From a bacterium (GTDB lineage: Bacteria > Myxococcota_A > UBA9042): a DNA stretch of 39,679 bases. Position 1 is the stretch's first letter; each line of letters begins with the position of its first letter. The position numbers and the translations under genes were made by a program. Positions 24,049 through 32,722 of this stretch are shown piece by piece. Location of the stretch: positions 1-39,679 of the forward strand of contig JAUIAC010000021.1 of NCBI GenBank assembly GCA_030425545.1, given 5' to 3'. Under the pieces are notes generated by a model. It was given only the letters and a program-made list of their open reading frames with translations. It made no database searches and had not been told where the DNA came from.

Positions 24049-25341
24049 TTGACCGAGCCTGACGAGCGTCGGCGACTGGAAGCCAAGCGAATCGAACAAG
24101 CGATCTTTCGTGTCCGACTCGCCGAGGCGTTTCGCCGTCGCGCTGTCGTGGTGTGGGGCTGGGCGGGCGTGCTCCTGGCCGTGGGTGCCCTCGTAGCCGG
24201 CGCGAGCCTGTGGGGCAACGCCGGCATGGCGGATCGCGTGCTGCTCCACGGCGCCCTGATTCCGGAGCGCGTCTCGGAGGGCGAGTGGTGGCGCATGCTC
24301 TCGGGCACGCTGCTGCACAAGAGCTGGCCGCACCTGGTGGTCAACCTCGTCGGGCTGCTGCTCATCGGCCGCCACGTGGAGGTCGCCTTCGGTCGAAGCG
24401 GCTTCATGTCGCTGTATGTCGGGGCGTCCATGGCGGGCGCGGTGGGCACCATCGCGGCAGATCAGGTGATCAGCGTCGGCGCGTCCGGCGCCATCTTTGG
24501 CCTGGGCGGGGCCCTCGTGGCGCTGGGGCTGCGGCTGTGGCGCTCGCTGTCGCCGGAGCTCAGGCGCGCGCTGGTGGGGGTGCCCATGGTGGTGCTCAGC
24601 GGCATGCTGCTCCTCGGAGTCTGGGGCAACGAGGGCATGAGCGCCGACACGACCGACGGTGCCGCCCATGTCGGCGGGACCATCGGTGGCCTGGCGCTCG
24701 GGTTGGTGCTGCCCCTGCGGCTGCGCGACAAAGAGGGGCGCGCCCTGACCGAGGAAGGCTCACGCTGGGCGCGGCGCTATGTGACCGCCATGGCCTTGTT
24801 CTTGGGCGCGTTGGTGGTGGGCGCGGGCTTGATGGTGGCGCAGCGCTCCGACGTCGCGCCCCAGCTCGCTGCGCCGGCGACCCGAACCCTGCACGTCCAG
24901 GGCGCTGCCGTGTTGGTCCCGACCGCGCTGCGGAGCGGCGTGTGGCGCTCCAACGAGTGCCAGGGCGACGCGGTCGACCCCACGTGGACCCTCAGCACGC
25001 GCCGCGTGGCCTGCTTTCAGCTGCCGATGGGGGGACTGCTCCTGGTCGGCGAGCCGCAGCGCATGCTGACGCTGGACCCTGGCGACGTCGACGCGCTGCG
25101 CCGGGCCCGGGACGAGCGCCGCTTCGTCTGGCGGCAGTCCCGGGTGCTCGTGGCGCCGGCTGGCGGGCGCTTGGTCTTCGCGGTGCTCGGCCACGAGGGC
25201 ATGCTCGCGGGCTACACCGACGCGCTGGCGCCGCTGCTGCCGGCTGCCGACACGGTCACGCTCCCTGACAGCGCGACCCAAGTTGAGGGTGGGGTTTCGG
25301 CCCCTGGTCTGGCAGGGTCGGCGCCCAAGGAGGGGCCATGA
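24049..25341 (+). CDS. Rhomboid-family intramembrane serine protease
   Basis: A 430-residue polytopic membrane protein. The rhomboid core is complete: HLVVN (His95, Asn99) in the second core helix, the GASG catalytic serine motif (Ser146, in VGASGAIFGL) and the AHVGG motif with catalytic His207. Rhomboids cut membrane proteins within the bilayer. A basic cytoplasmic N-terminus, about six helices and a further helix at about 240-265 precede a C-terminal soluble domain of about 160 residues (from ~275) that I do not recognise. TTG at 24049 is used: GGAGG lies at 24035-24039. The stop overlaps the next ATG (ATGA). Coupling to a periplasmic-type thioredoxin suggests the pair acts on envelope proteins. 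Confidence 0.88.
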   Translation: MTEPDERRRLEAKRIEQAIFRVRLAEAFRRRAVVVWGWAGVLLAVGALVAGASLWGNAGMADRVLLHGALIPERVSEGEWWRMLSGTLLHKSWPHLVVNLVGLLLIGRHVEVAFGRSGFMSLYVGASMAGAVGTIAADQVISVGASGAIFGLGGALVALGLRLWRSLSPELRRALVGVPMVVLSGMLLLGVWGNEGMSADTTDGAAHVGGTIGGLALGLVLPLRLRDKEGRALTEEGSRWARRYVTAMALFLGALVVGAGLMVAQRSDVAPQLAAPATRTLHVQGAAVLVPTALRSGVWRSNECQGDAVDPTWTLSTRRVACFQLPMGGLLLVGEPQRMLTLDPGDVDALRRARDERRFVWRQSRVLVAPAGGRLVFAVLGHEGMLAGYTDALAPLLPAADTVTLPDSATQVEGGVSAPGLAGSAPKEGP

Positions 25342-25985
25342 CCTCGGCGAATTCGACCAAGACGTTGCTGGCCGTGGTCGCGGTGGCCGTGCTCGGCGGC
25401 ACGCTCTTCGCTCGGCTGTGGACCGGCGCCGCGCGCGAAGACCAGACGCGCCGGGTCGAGCGGCTGCTCGCGGCCTCGGGGGCGAAGCCGGTGGAGCGGG
25501 CGCTGGACCTGGCCCGGGTCGACGTGCCACTGGAGGCCCTGCCCGCGACCGGAATCCAGGGGAGCCGCAAGATCCTCGGTGGGCTGCTGGCCGACCACCC
25601 GGTGGTGCTGCTGAACTTCTGGGCGTCGTGGTGCCCGCCCTGCCTCGATGAGCTGCGATCTCTCCAGCGTCTTGGGAAGCTGCTGAGGCCCTACGGCGTT
25701 CAGATCGTGGCGGTCTCCTACGACGACGACTGGCCGGCACAGCAGCGCGTGTTTCGCGAGCTCCTGGGGACCGACTCGCCGCCGCACGTGCTGTGGACGC
25801 GAGACCCGCAGGGGCAAGAGGGCGACGCCGCCAAGATGATGCGCACGGCGCTCGGCACGGAGAAGCTGCCGGAGACGTGGGTCCTGCGGGGCGGGCAGAT
25901 CGTGTCCCGCTTCGTCGGCGCGCAGGACTGGAGCAAGCCAGAGGTCGTCCGCTACCTGGGCGCTGTGGCGCAGAGCGCGCCGTGA
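25338..25985 (+). CDS. TlpA/ResA-like membrane-anchored thioredoxin
   Basis: A 215-residue protein with an N-terminal membrane anchor (residues ~8-27) and a thioredoxin fold carrying the active site WCPPC (98-102) after VVLLNFWAS. The rest of the fold follows (GVQIVAVSYDDDWP, the cis-Pro-containing LPETWVLRGGQIVSRFVG). Proteins of this type reduce or isomerise disulfides in the periplasm, often for cytochrome c maturation; there are no cytochrome genes nearby. The ATG at 25338 overlaps the rhomboid stop and the TGA overlaps the next GTG. This close coupling on both sides argues that the three proteins work together. Confidence 0.88.
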   Translation: MTSANSTKTLLAVVAVAVLGGTLFARLWTGAAREDQTRRVERLLAASGAKPVERALDLARVDVPLEALPATGIQGSRKILGGLLADHPVVLLNFWASWCPPCLDELRSLQRLGKLLRPYGVQIVAVSYDDDWPAQQRVFRELLGTDSPPHVLWTRDPQGQEGDAAKMMRTALGTEKLPETWVLRGGQIVSRFVGAQDWSKPEVVRYLGAVAQSAP

Positions 25986-26944
25986 CCGAGGCGCGACCAG
26001 AGGTCGATGCGCCGCTGACCGAAGACGGGCTGGTCGAGGCGGTGCTCGTGCCGCCCGCCGGCCTGGTGCCCGTGGTGTTGCTCGCCTTCCTCGTCGTCGC
26101 GGCGTGGGCGGTCTTGGACCCTGCGCAGGTGCGGTCTCCCGCGCGCCCCGACCTGACCCTGACCAGCTGGCAGGACGGCGCAGACGCGCTGGCGGCGCGC
26201 CGAGACGCGACGCCCTTCACCCCCGGCCCCGACGACGTCGCCATCGCGCGTGAGCTGGCCGTGTGGCTCGCCCTCGAGGCGACCCGCGGTGTGGCGGCCC
26301 TCGCGCGGGACCCTGACGCGCGGGCTCGGCTGGGACGTCTCGAAGAGCGGGTGCGGCGGGTCGGCGTCCGCCGGGGGCGTCGGCATGTCGAGTCGGCGGC
26401 GACCGCGTGGGCGCGCTCGGTCCGCGCCGCCTTCGAGGCCGACCTGCGCGCGGCGAAGGGCGACGCGGAGTCGTGGTTTGCGCGTGGGCAGGGTCAGACC
26501 CATCGGATGGCACCCGGGCTGGTCCAGACCCTGCTGCAGTCGGGGGTGGCGTCCTGGTGGGACGCCCGAGGCGGACGTCTGGCGCCCGGCGCTCGTCTGG
26601 TGGTCGAGGCCGCGTTGGAGCAGCGCTACCTGGCGCTGGCGCGGCGCATGCCTGCGCCTCGCCCCACGCTGAGCACGCCCCTCGAGACGCTCCTGCTGCG
26701 CTACCGCGTCGAGTCCCACGCCGGGCTGACCCTGCGCCGACGGATGCAGCTGGCCGAGCAGCTGAGCGAGCGTGACCCGGCGTGGCCGCGCGCCTACGCG
26801 ACCGCGGTGCTGATGGCGCGCGCAGGGAAGTTTCGCGCCGCGCGGGCGTGGTTCATGCGCGCCGCGGAGCTCGGGGAGCGGCCCGACGACGCGCGGCGCA
26901 ACGCGCGCTGGTGTCGCCGCCAGCAGCGTCTCCGCCGGCGCTGA
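25982..26944 (+). CDS. Single-helix membrane protein of unknown function
   Basis: A 320-residue protein with one membrane helix at about 25-45 (GLVPVVLLAFLVVAAWAVL) and an Arg/Ala-rich helical body. The body shows TPR-like hairpins toward the end (RMQLAEQLSERDPAWPRAYATAVLMARAGKFRAARAWFMRAAEL) and a basic C-terminus. I do not recognise the family. It begins with GTG at 25982 overlapping the thioredoxin stop. It ends 48 bp before the convergent murD stop, with no clear terminator between. The tight coupling makes it a likely partner or substrate adaptor of the rhomboid/thioredoxin pair; that is inference from position only. Confidence 0.65.
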   Translation: MTEARPEVDAPLTEDGLVEAVLVPPAGLVPVVLLAFLVVAAWAVLDPAQVRSPARPDLTLTSWQDGADALAARRDATPFTPGPDDVAIARELAVWLALEATRGVAALARDPDARARLGRLEERVRRVGVRRGRRHVESAATAWARSVRAAFEADLRAAKGDAESWFARGQGQTHRMAPGLVQTLLQSGVASWWDARGGRLAPGARLVVEAALEQRYLALARRMPAPRPTLSTPLETLLLRYRVESHAGLTLRRRMQLAEQLSERDPAWPRAYATAVLMARAGKFRAARAWFMRAAELGERPDDARRNARWCRRQQRLRRR

Positions 26945-26992
26945 GGTCGCCGTCACGAGGGGCGCCCGTCACAGCGCGGTCGCAGGCTCGGG

Positions 26993-28531
26993 TCAGGAGG
27001 TGTGGGTCGGCTGTTCGCCGGTCAGCGGGGCTGCCCCGGTGGCCTGCGCGAGCCGGGCGACGGCGTCCCGAAACGTGTCCCCACGGTGGGCATAGGACTT
27101 GAACGCGTCGAAGCTCGCGCACGCCGGGCTCAGCAGCACGACCCCACGCGCTCCGGCCAGCTGCCAGGCGCGCGGGACCGCGGCGTGCAGATCTGGGACG
27201 TGGTGCACGGGCGGCGCGTCGGGAAGGTCGGCGAGCGCCGCGGCGATGCGATGCGCGGTCGCCCCGGTCAGCACGACCTCGTCCGCGTGGTCGCGGATCA
27301 CCACCGCGAGCTCGCCGAAGTCCGAGTCTTTCTCGCTGCCGCCGCCGATCCACACCAGCCGCTCCCCCTCGGCCTTGCTCGTGCCGCGCAGGCCCGCCAT
27401 GGCTGCGTGTGGGTTGGTCGCCTTGCTGTCGTTGACGAAGCGAACCTCGCCGATGCGCCCGACGGGCTCGCAGCGATGTCGCGGCGGCGCGAAGGTCCGC
27501 AGCCCCCGGCGGATCGCGGCCAGCGGGACACCGAACGCGAAGGCAGCGGCGCTGGCCGCGAGCGCGTTGTCGTGGTTGTGCACGCCTCCCCAGGGCTGCG
27601 GGCCGTCGACCCCCAGCTCCGTGGTCGCGGCCAGGTCCCAGGTGCCGCCCCCGGCGACCAGCTGCAGGTGCCCGTCGCGCAAGGTCGCGCCCGCCGGCAG
27701 CTCCGCACGGGCCGAGAAGGGCAGCACCGTCGGCCCCGTGGGGGTCGACCGAACCAGCCGCTCGCGCAGCGTGGCGAAGCGCCGGTCGTGGCCGTTGACC
27801 ACCACCGTGTCGCCGGGGCCACAGTTCTGGGCCAGGGCGACCTTGGCGGCGATGTAGGCGTCGAAGTCGTGGTCGAAGTAGTCGAGGTGATCTGCCGCGA
27901 TGTTGGTCAGCACGGCGACCCGCGGGCGAAAGAGCGGCGACGTGATGAGCTGGAACGCGCTCACCTCAGCGACCACCACAGCCCTCGGCCCCAGCTTGTC
28001 GACGTGGTCACACAGCGGCTCTCCGATGTTCCCGGCCAGCAAGGTCTCGTAGCCCGCGCTCTCGCACAGCGCGGCCAACATGCAGGCCGTGGTCGTCTTG
28101 CCGTCGGTCCCGGTGATCGCGAGGATCGGGTGGCCGGCCCCCTGGTTGGCGGCGCGGTCGAGTCGGTAGAAGAGCTCGACCTCGCCGATGACGGCGGCCG
28201 CCGAGGCGTGCACGCGCTTCCACGTCGGCGTCGTGGGCCCAATCCCCGGCGACAGCACCGCGATCTCGCCCGGCCGCGCTGCGTAGGACGCGCCGCACCG
28301 CGCCTGCACGCGCGGGTCGAGCTGGTCGAGCCGCGCCCGCAGCTGGTCGGCGGGCGCGTCGTCCCACGCGATGACCTCGGCGCCGCGCCGCGCCAGGGCG
28401 TTGGCGGCCGCGACACCGCTCCGGCCCAGCCCGAGCACGGCGTAGAGCCCGCCGGCCACGTCGTCCCACACCGCGCTGCGTTGGAGCCGACGTTGCAGCT
28501 CCAGGCTCGCGTCGCTGCCCGGCGCGCTCAC
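26993..28531 (-). CDS. murD: UDP-N-acetylmuramoylalanine--D-glutamate ligase
   Basis: Adds D-glutamate to UDP-MurNAc-L-Ala in peptidoglycan precursor synthesis. The 512-residue protein has the three Mur domains: N-terminal Rossmann (VLGLGRSGVAAANAL, VLSPGIG), central ATPase with P-loop GTDGKTTT (141-148) and EVSAFQL, NIAADHLDYF, and C-terminal domain with NDSKATNPHAA, the MurD hallmark. Compared with typical MurD, the loop has GTDGK for G(T/S)NGK, SAFQL for SSFQL and AADH for (A/T)EDH, conservative but worth noting. It is somewhat longer than the usual ~450 residues. GTG at 28531 overlaps the MurC-like stop (GTGA). The rest of a dcw cluster (murE, murF, mraY, murG, ftsW) is not next to it. 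Confidence 0.92.
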   Translation of the reverse strand: MSAPGSDASLELQRRLQRSAVWDDVAGGLYAVLGLGRSGVAAANALARRGAEVIAWDDAPADQLRARLDQLDPRVQARCGASYAARPGEIAVLSPGIGPTTPTWKRVHASAAAVIGEVELFYRLDRAANQGAGHPILAITGTDGKTTTACMLAALCESAGYETLLAGNIGEPLCDHVDKLGPRAVVVAEVSAFQLITSPLFRPRVAVLTNIAADHLDYFDHDFDAYIAAKVALAQNCGPGDTVVVNGHDRRFATLRERLVRSTPTGPTVLPFSARAELPAGATLRDGHLQLVAGGGTWDLAATTELGVDGPQPWGGVHNHDNALAASAAAFAFGVPLAAIRRGLRTFAPPRHRCEPVGRIGEVRFVNDSKATNPHAAMAGLRGTSKAEGERLVWIGGGSEKDSDFGELAVVIRDHADEVVLTGATAHRIAAALADLPDAPPVHHVPDLHAAVPRAWQLAGARGVVLLSPACASFDAFKSYAHRGDTFRDAVARLAQATGAAPLTGEQPTHTS

Positions 28532-29922
28532 GCCACGCCCCCGCGGCCGGTGACGTAGGCGTCCGCGACCTGGAAGAGGTCGTCCCCTCCGAAGAAGAGC
28601 ACGGTCGCCGGCGCGTCGACATGGTCGCCGAGCCAGCTCGGGATCGCCTCGATGTCGTCGACGTAGGTCACCTCGTCGCAGCGCTCGCGGATCCGCCGAC
28701 ACAGCAGGTCGGTGTCGACCCCGGGGATCGGCACCTCCCCAGCCGTGTAGAGCTTCGTGATCACGACGCGGTCTGCGTCCTCGAAGGCCTCGGCGTAGTC
28801 GTCCTGCAGGTAGTGGATCATGGTGAAGCGGTAGGGCTTGAACACCGCCACGACCTCCCCCTCGGCCTGCCCGCGAGCGGCCTTGAGCACCCGGCGAATC
28901 CCGGTGGGGTGGCTGATGTAGTCCTTGACCACCTCGACCCCGCCCGCGTCCACCAGGGTGAAGCGGTTCTCGAGCCCCCGGTACGCGGTGATCGCCTCGC
29001 GAGCGACCTCCTGCGGAACCCCCAGCTCGATGGCTGTGGCCAGCGCTCCGAGCAGGTTCGCCGCGTTGTAGGCGCCGGGGAGGCTGATCTCGACCGGCCC
29101 CAGGTCGCCCCGCTCGCGGTGGACTAGCGTGAACGCGCCGCGCATCCGCTGGTTGGTGAGCTTGGCGCCCTGGTAGTGGGCGTCGGGGCTGTCGAAGCCG
29201 AAGCCGACGACCTTCACGCCGCGCGCTCGGACGTCGTCGAGCTGCTCGTAGATGCGCCGTGCGCCCGTGTCGTCCAGGTTGAGGACCGCCAGCTCGAGCC
29301 GCGGGTTGTCGCGAAAGAAGCGGAGCACGAGCTGCTCGAGCTGAGCCCAGTCTTTGTAGTAGTTCAGGTGGTCCAGCTCGAGGTTGTTGAGGATGGCCAC
29401 CGTGGGCTGCGAGTTGACCAGGGAGCCGTCGCTCTCGTCGACCTCGGCCACCATCCACGTGTCCCCGTCGCGGGCGTTGTTGTTGTAGTTGAGCAGCAGC
29501 CCGCCGATCAGGTACCCCGGCGCGTGGCCACCGGCGTCGAGCAGCCAGGTGACCGCGCCGCTGACCGTGCCCTTGCCATGGGTGCCGATCACCCCGACGG
29601 CGTTGCGGTCCTGCAGCAGCCGGCCAAGCACCTCGGAGCGATGCACGATCTCGAGGCCCTGGGCGCGCGCCGCCACGATCTCCGGGTTGGTCTCCGGGAT
29701 CGCGGTGCTGTGGACCACGACGTCCACCCCGGCGAGGTGGGCCGCGTCGTGGCCGATGTGGACCGTGATCCCGAGCTCGCGCAGGGCCAGGGTGAGCTGA
29801 CTCTCGCGCACGTCGCTGCCCTGCACCTCCGCGCCGCGGGCGTGCAAGAGGCGGGCGACCGCCGAGACGCCGATGCCGCCGATGCCGATGAGATGCCAGG
29901 TACCCGAGATCCCAGTGCTCAC
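28528..29922 (-). CDS. MurC-like Mur ligase with mixed MurC/Mpl motifs
   Basis: A 464-residue Mur ligase. The N-terminal domain has LIGIGGIGVSAVARLLHARGAEVQGSD and VHSTAIPETNPEI, as in MurC and Mpl. The P-loop reads GTHGKGTVS (113-121) where MurC has GTHGKTTT; GKG(S/T) is otherwise the FolC form. GYLIGGLLLNY (136-146) and VAILNNLELDH resemble Mpl, whereas AEVDESD (159-165) and YTAGEVPIPG are MurC-like. The invariant DDYxHHPTE of MurC appears as KDYISHPTG (333-341). GTG at 29922 has a perfect AGGAGG four bases upstream. It overlaps murD. It most likely adds L-alanine to UDP-MurNAc, as no other murC is visible, but a recycling (Mpl-type) or different substrate is possible. Confidence 0.75.
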   Translation of the reverse strand: MSTGISGTWHLIGIGGIGVSAVARLLHARGAEVQGSDVRESQLTLALRELGITVHIGHDAAHLAGVDVVVHSTAIPETNPEIVAARAQGLEIVHRSEVLGRLLQDRNAVGVIGTHGKGTVSGAVTWLLDAGGHAPGYLIGGLLLNYNNNARDGDTWMVAEVDESDGSLVNSQPTVAILNNLELDHLNYYKDWAQLEQLVLRFFRDNPRLELAVLNLDDTGARRIYEQLDDVRARGVKVVGFGFDSPDAHYQGAKLTNQRMRGAFTLVHRERGDLGPVEISLPGAYNAANLLGALATAIELGVPQEVAREAITAYRGLENRFTLVDAGGVEVVKDYISHPTGIRRVLKAARGQAEGEVVAVFKPYRFTMIHYLQDDYAEAFEDADRVVITKLYTAGEVPIPGVDTDLLCRRIRERCDEVTYVDDIEAIPSWLGDHVDAPATVLFFGGDDLFQVADAYVTGRGGVA

Positions 29923-29953
29923 GTTGCCTCCTGTGGTGTGGGCCGCGCGCCCG

Positions 29954-30946
29954 TCAGGGCTGCGACGAACCTGCGTCTAGCAGGGCGCCAGCGCGAAGTC
30001 GAATCCAGGCCGAGGCGTGCGACTTCGCCGCCTGCGCGATGGCCGCGCGTGCTGGTGCGCCGCCGATCTCGTGGAGCGCGAAGAGGGCCGCGTCCGCGAC
30101 CTCCGGTGGGGCGGTGCGCAGCAGCCCGATCAAGACCGGCACGCTGCGCGCCTGGCCGAGCCGGCCCAGCGCCGCCGCAGCCACCTGCGCGACGTCTGCC
30201 AACGAGCTCGCGCAGGCGCGCTCGACCGCGTCGACGCTCCCCACGAGCCCGCGCTCGCCGACCTCCTGCAGGGCGGCCGCCCGCTGCCAAGGGTCCCCTC
30301 GCTTGACCACAGCGAGCAGCGTGGCCTCGGGCTGGTGCAGGGCCCACAGCTGACCGAGCGCACGCTGGGTCGCCAGGGTCGCCGCACGCACCAGGCGCGC
30401 CCGCACGCGTCGGCGCAGCGACGCGGGGGCCGCACGGACCAGGGGGCCCGCGGCGTCCACCGTCGCGCGGCCCACCTCTGGCTTGCCCTTCGGACCGCCG
30501 CGCTCCACATGGGCGACGGCGGACACGATCAGCGTCGCCCCTTCGGCCGCGCGGTCGGGGCGCACCAGCTTCGGGCCACTCCCGGCATAGTCCAGGGTCA
30601 GCGCGACGCCGACCTGCTCCGCCAGCGGGCGCTCGCGACAGGCCGCGGTGTCGACCTGGAGCACCTCGATTCTCGCCAGCGCGTCTCGGGCCACGGCCTC
30701 GTCGACCTCGAGCTGGGGCAGGCGTCGCTGGGGCGGGGTCGCCTGGGTCAGCTGCAGCGCCGCGAGGCAAAAGCGCGGCGCCGCCCAAGGGTCCGCTTTG
30801 GGACTGGCGGTCGCGGCGGGGGGCGACGGAGCCGGGTTGCGCGCCGCCGACGGCCGGGTGGACGCCTTGCCGCAGCCGCCACAGCCCAGGGCCCAGGCGA
30901 GCGCGAGCAGGCACAGCGGGGGAGGCGCTGGTCGCCAGCCGCTCAC
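29954..30946 (-). CDS. Lipoprotein with C-terminal HEAT repeats
   Basis: A 330-residue protein with an N-terminal signal sequence (LCLLALAWALGCGGC) and a likely lipidated Cys22. A Pro/Ala-rich linker leads to a region of mixed strands and helices (VGVALTLDYAGSGPKLV). From about 190 to 325 there are HEAT-like repeats (DPWQRAAALQEVGERGLVGSV, LADVAQVAAAALGRLGQARSVPVLIGLL, PPEVADAALFALHEIGGAPARAAI). GTG at 30946 overlaps the helicase stop (GTGA) and 31 bp separate its end from the MurC-like start. It likely acts as a scaffold in the envelope. Why it is coupled to a cytoplasmic helicase is unclear. Confidence 0.65.
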   Translation of the reverse strand: MSGWRPAPPPLCLLALAWALGCGGCGKASTRPSAARNPAPSPPAATASPKADPWAAPRFCLAALQLTQATPPQRRLPQLEVDEAVARDALARIEVLQVDTAACRERPLAEQVGVALTLDYAGSGPKLVRPDRAAEGATLIVSAVAHVERGGPKGKPEVGRATVDAAGPLVRAAPASLRRRVRARLVRAATLATQRALGQLWALHQPEATLLAVVKRGDPWQRAAALQEVGERGLVGSVDAVERACASSLADVAQVAAAALGRLGQARSVPVLIGLLRTAPPEVADAALFALHEIGGAPARAAIAQAAKSHASAWIRLRAGALLDAGSSQP

Positions 30947-32589
30947 TCGCCGCGCCCCGGGGGCAGGGCGTCGTCGAGCACGATCAGGTGGTTCATCGCC
31001 CGGGACGCGCCGACGTAGAAGAGCGGGAGCGCGCGTGGGTGGTGGTCGAGCTCGGTCAAGATCACCACCGGAGCCTCGAGCCCCTTGAAGGCCTGCACGC
31101 TGCTCAGCCGAACGACACCAGGCCCCCCGTCCGCGCTGACGACGGCCGGCCCGACCGGCTGCTGGAGCGCGGCGACCCGCGACTTGGCCGGGCTGCGGCC
31201 GGTGAGGATGACGATGTCCTCAGGCCGCAGCCCGCCGCGGTCGATCAGCTCGTGCAGGATCCGGCGCAGGGTCGCTGCGAGGTCGCTCGTCGCCCGCTCC
31301 ACCTGCACCGGCACGCCCTGGGGCGACGCGCAGGGCGTGTCGCGGACGCGCGGCTCCGCCCGGCCGAGCCACGTGTGAATCGCGCGGGTGTTGCGCCAGT
31401 TGGTCTGCAGCTGGACCGCCTCCTCTGCGCCCGGGACCTTGGCCGGGTGGTCGCGCAGGCACTGGCCGTCGTCATAGAACAAGTAGCGAATCGCACGCGC
31501 ACGGTCGCGACACACGGCGTCGAGGGCGGTCCACCACACCGGCAGGAAGTCCTGGGCCTCGTCGACGACGACGGCGTCGAAGGGCGACGTGGCGACGACG
31601 CGGGGCGCCACCGCGATCAACTCCCGCGGCAGGTCGAGGTCGAAGAAGCGCCGCCGCGCGGCGTGGCCCTGCGGCAGCTCCACCTGCCGCGCGTCGAGGT
31701 CGGCGAGCTGCCAGCACAGCTCGTGGAAGTGCAGCGCAGTGATCAAGGGCTCGTCAGCGGTCTCGTCGCGCAGATAGTGCCCAAGGGCCTTGTTGTAGCA
31801 GGTGAGCAGCACGCGCAGCCCCTGACGCGCCAGCATGCGCGCCTTGGTCAGCGCGAGCACGGTCTTGCCGGTGCCAGCGGGTCCGTAGACGGTCACCCGC
31901 CGCATGCGCGCGAGCAGCTCGAGCACGGCGGTCTGCTGAGCGCTCAACGCCAGCATCTCCGCGCGGTCTGCGTCGATGCGATCCCTGAGCCGTACGCGCA
32001 CCTCGCGGGGGGCCACGAAGAGCTCCTCCAGGGCGCGCCACCACCAGCGTGGCGACGCGTTGCCGCGGGCCGGGCGACAGCCTCGCCAGTGTTCGAAGAG
32101 CGCGTCGATGCGGGCGGCGAGCGCGTCGAGGCCGACCCGGTCGACGATGCGCGCGCCCGGCGCCTGCGCCGCGAGCCCGCGCTCACCCACGAAGGCGTCG
32201 GGCACCACGAGCGCCCAGCCCACGAGCGGCCGAGAGCCCGGGCTCGCAGGCTGATGCCCAAGCAGGGTGGCCATGCCCTCCGCGGCGCGGTCCAAGGTCG
32301 TGGTGGGGTCGTCCGCGAGCGGGCCGGCCGCGGGTGTGCGCCAGCGGTCGCTGTGTGGGTCGTAGCTCAGGCCGCTGTCGAACACGTCGAGCAGCAGCGC
32401 GCCACGCTCTGGATCGGCGACGAGAAAGCTGCACTGACCGTCGGGAGAGGGCTCTCCGGGGCCGACCCAGCGGGCCCCGTGGACGACCAGCACCGACTCT
32501 GGAAGGGCCGCGCGGAGGCGGTCGTACAGGCGTCGCTCGCCGCTGCTGCAACCGCTCCGGGGACCGCTGGTGGGGACCATTCTCGCCAT
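30943..32589 (-). CDS. NERD-domain superfamily I helicase-like protein
   Basis: A 548-residue cytoplasmic protein. Residues ~15-135 look like a NERD (nuclease-related) domain (ERRLYDRLRAALPESVLVVHG, GQCSFLVADPERGALLLDVF). A UvrD-type helicase core follows: Walker A GPAGTGKT (236-243), TCYNKAL, Walker B DEAQD (343-347), QTNWRNT (motif IV region), VQAFKGLEAPVVIL (motif V) and YVGASRAMNHLIVL (motif VI). NERD plus helicase is seen in DNA repair and in some defence proteins. The start is uncertain between ATGs at 32589 and 32580; 32589 is favoured by a TATGCT -10 box 7 bases upstream, implying a leaderless mRNA. It overlaps the HEAT lipoprotein gene. Confidence 0.8.
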   Translation of the reverse strand: MARMVPTSGPRSGCSSGERRLYDRLRAALPESVLVVHGARWVGPGEPSPDGQCSFLVADPERGALLLDVFDSGLSYDPHSDRWRTPAAGPLADDPTTTLDRAAEGMATLLGHQPASPGSRPLVGWALVVPDAFVGERGLAAQAPGARIVDRVGLDALAARIDALFEHWRGCRPARGNASPRWWWRALEELFVAPREVRVRLRDRIDADRAEMLALSAQQTAVLELLARMRRVTVYGPAGTGKTVLALTKARMLARQGLRVLLTCYNKALGHYLRDETADEPLITALHFHELCWQLADLDARQVELPQGHAARRRFFDLDLPRELIAVAPRVVATSPFDAVVVDEAQDFLPVWWTALDAVCRDRARAIRYLFYDDGQCLRDHPAKVPGAEEAVQLQTNWRNTRAIHTWLGRAEPRVRDTPCASPQGVPVQVERATSDLAATLRRILHELIDRGGLRPEDIVILTGRSPAKSRVAALQQPVGPAVVSADGGPGVVRLSSVQAFKGLEAPVVILTELDHHPRALPLFYVGASRAMNHLIVLDDALPPGRGE

Positions 32590-32596
32590 GGGCCGG

Positions 32597-32602
32597 AGCA
32601 TA
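32597..32602 (-). promoter_or_regulatory. -10 box for a leaderless helicase transcript
   Basis: On the minus strand TATGCT (32602-32597) ends 7 bases before the ATG at 32589. The surrounding pattern (-10 box, ccggccc, ATG) closely matches that at 22344-22360. A -35 box is weak (TGGCCT at 17-bp spacing). Confidence 0.4.
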
Positions 32603-32722
32603 GCGGTCCGACACCACACAGGCCACGCCACGGGCGCACAGGGCGGGCGGGTCGCGCGGCCGCACCGGCGTCGCGACGCCGCCCAGAGACGAAGGGTGAC
32701 GTCCCGCCGAGCGCGTGGGTCG

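Noticed and set aside
27002..28558. Open frame antisense to murD
   Set aside because: The minus strand has complete MurD motifs; the antisense product is low-complexity and has no start signal.
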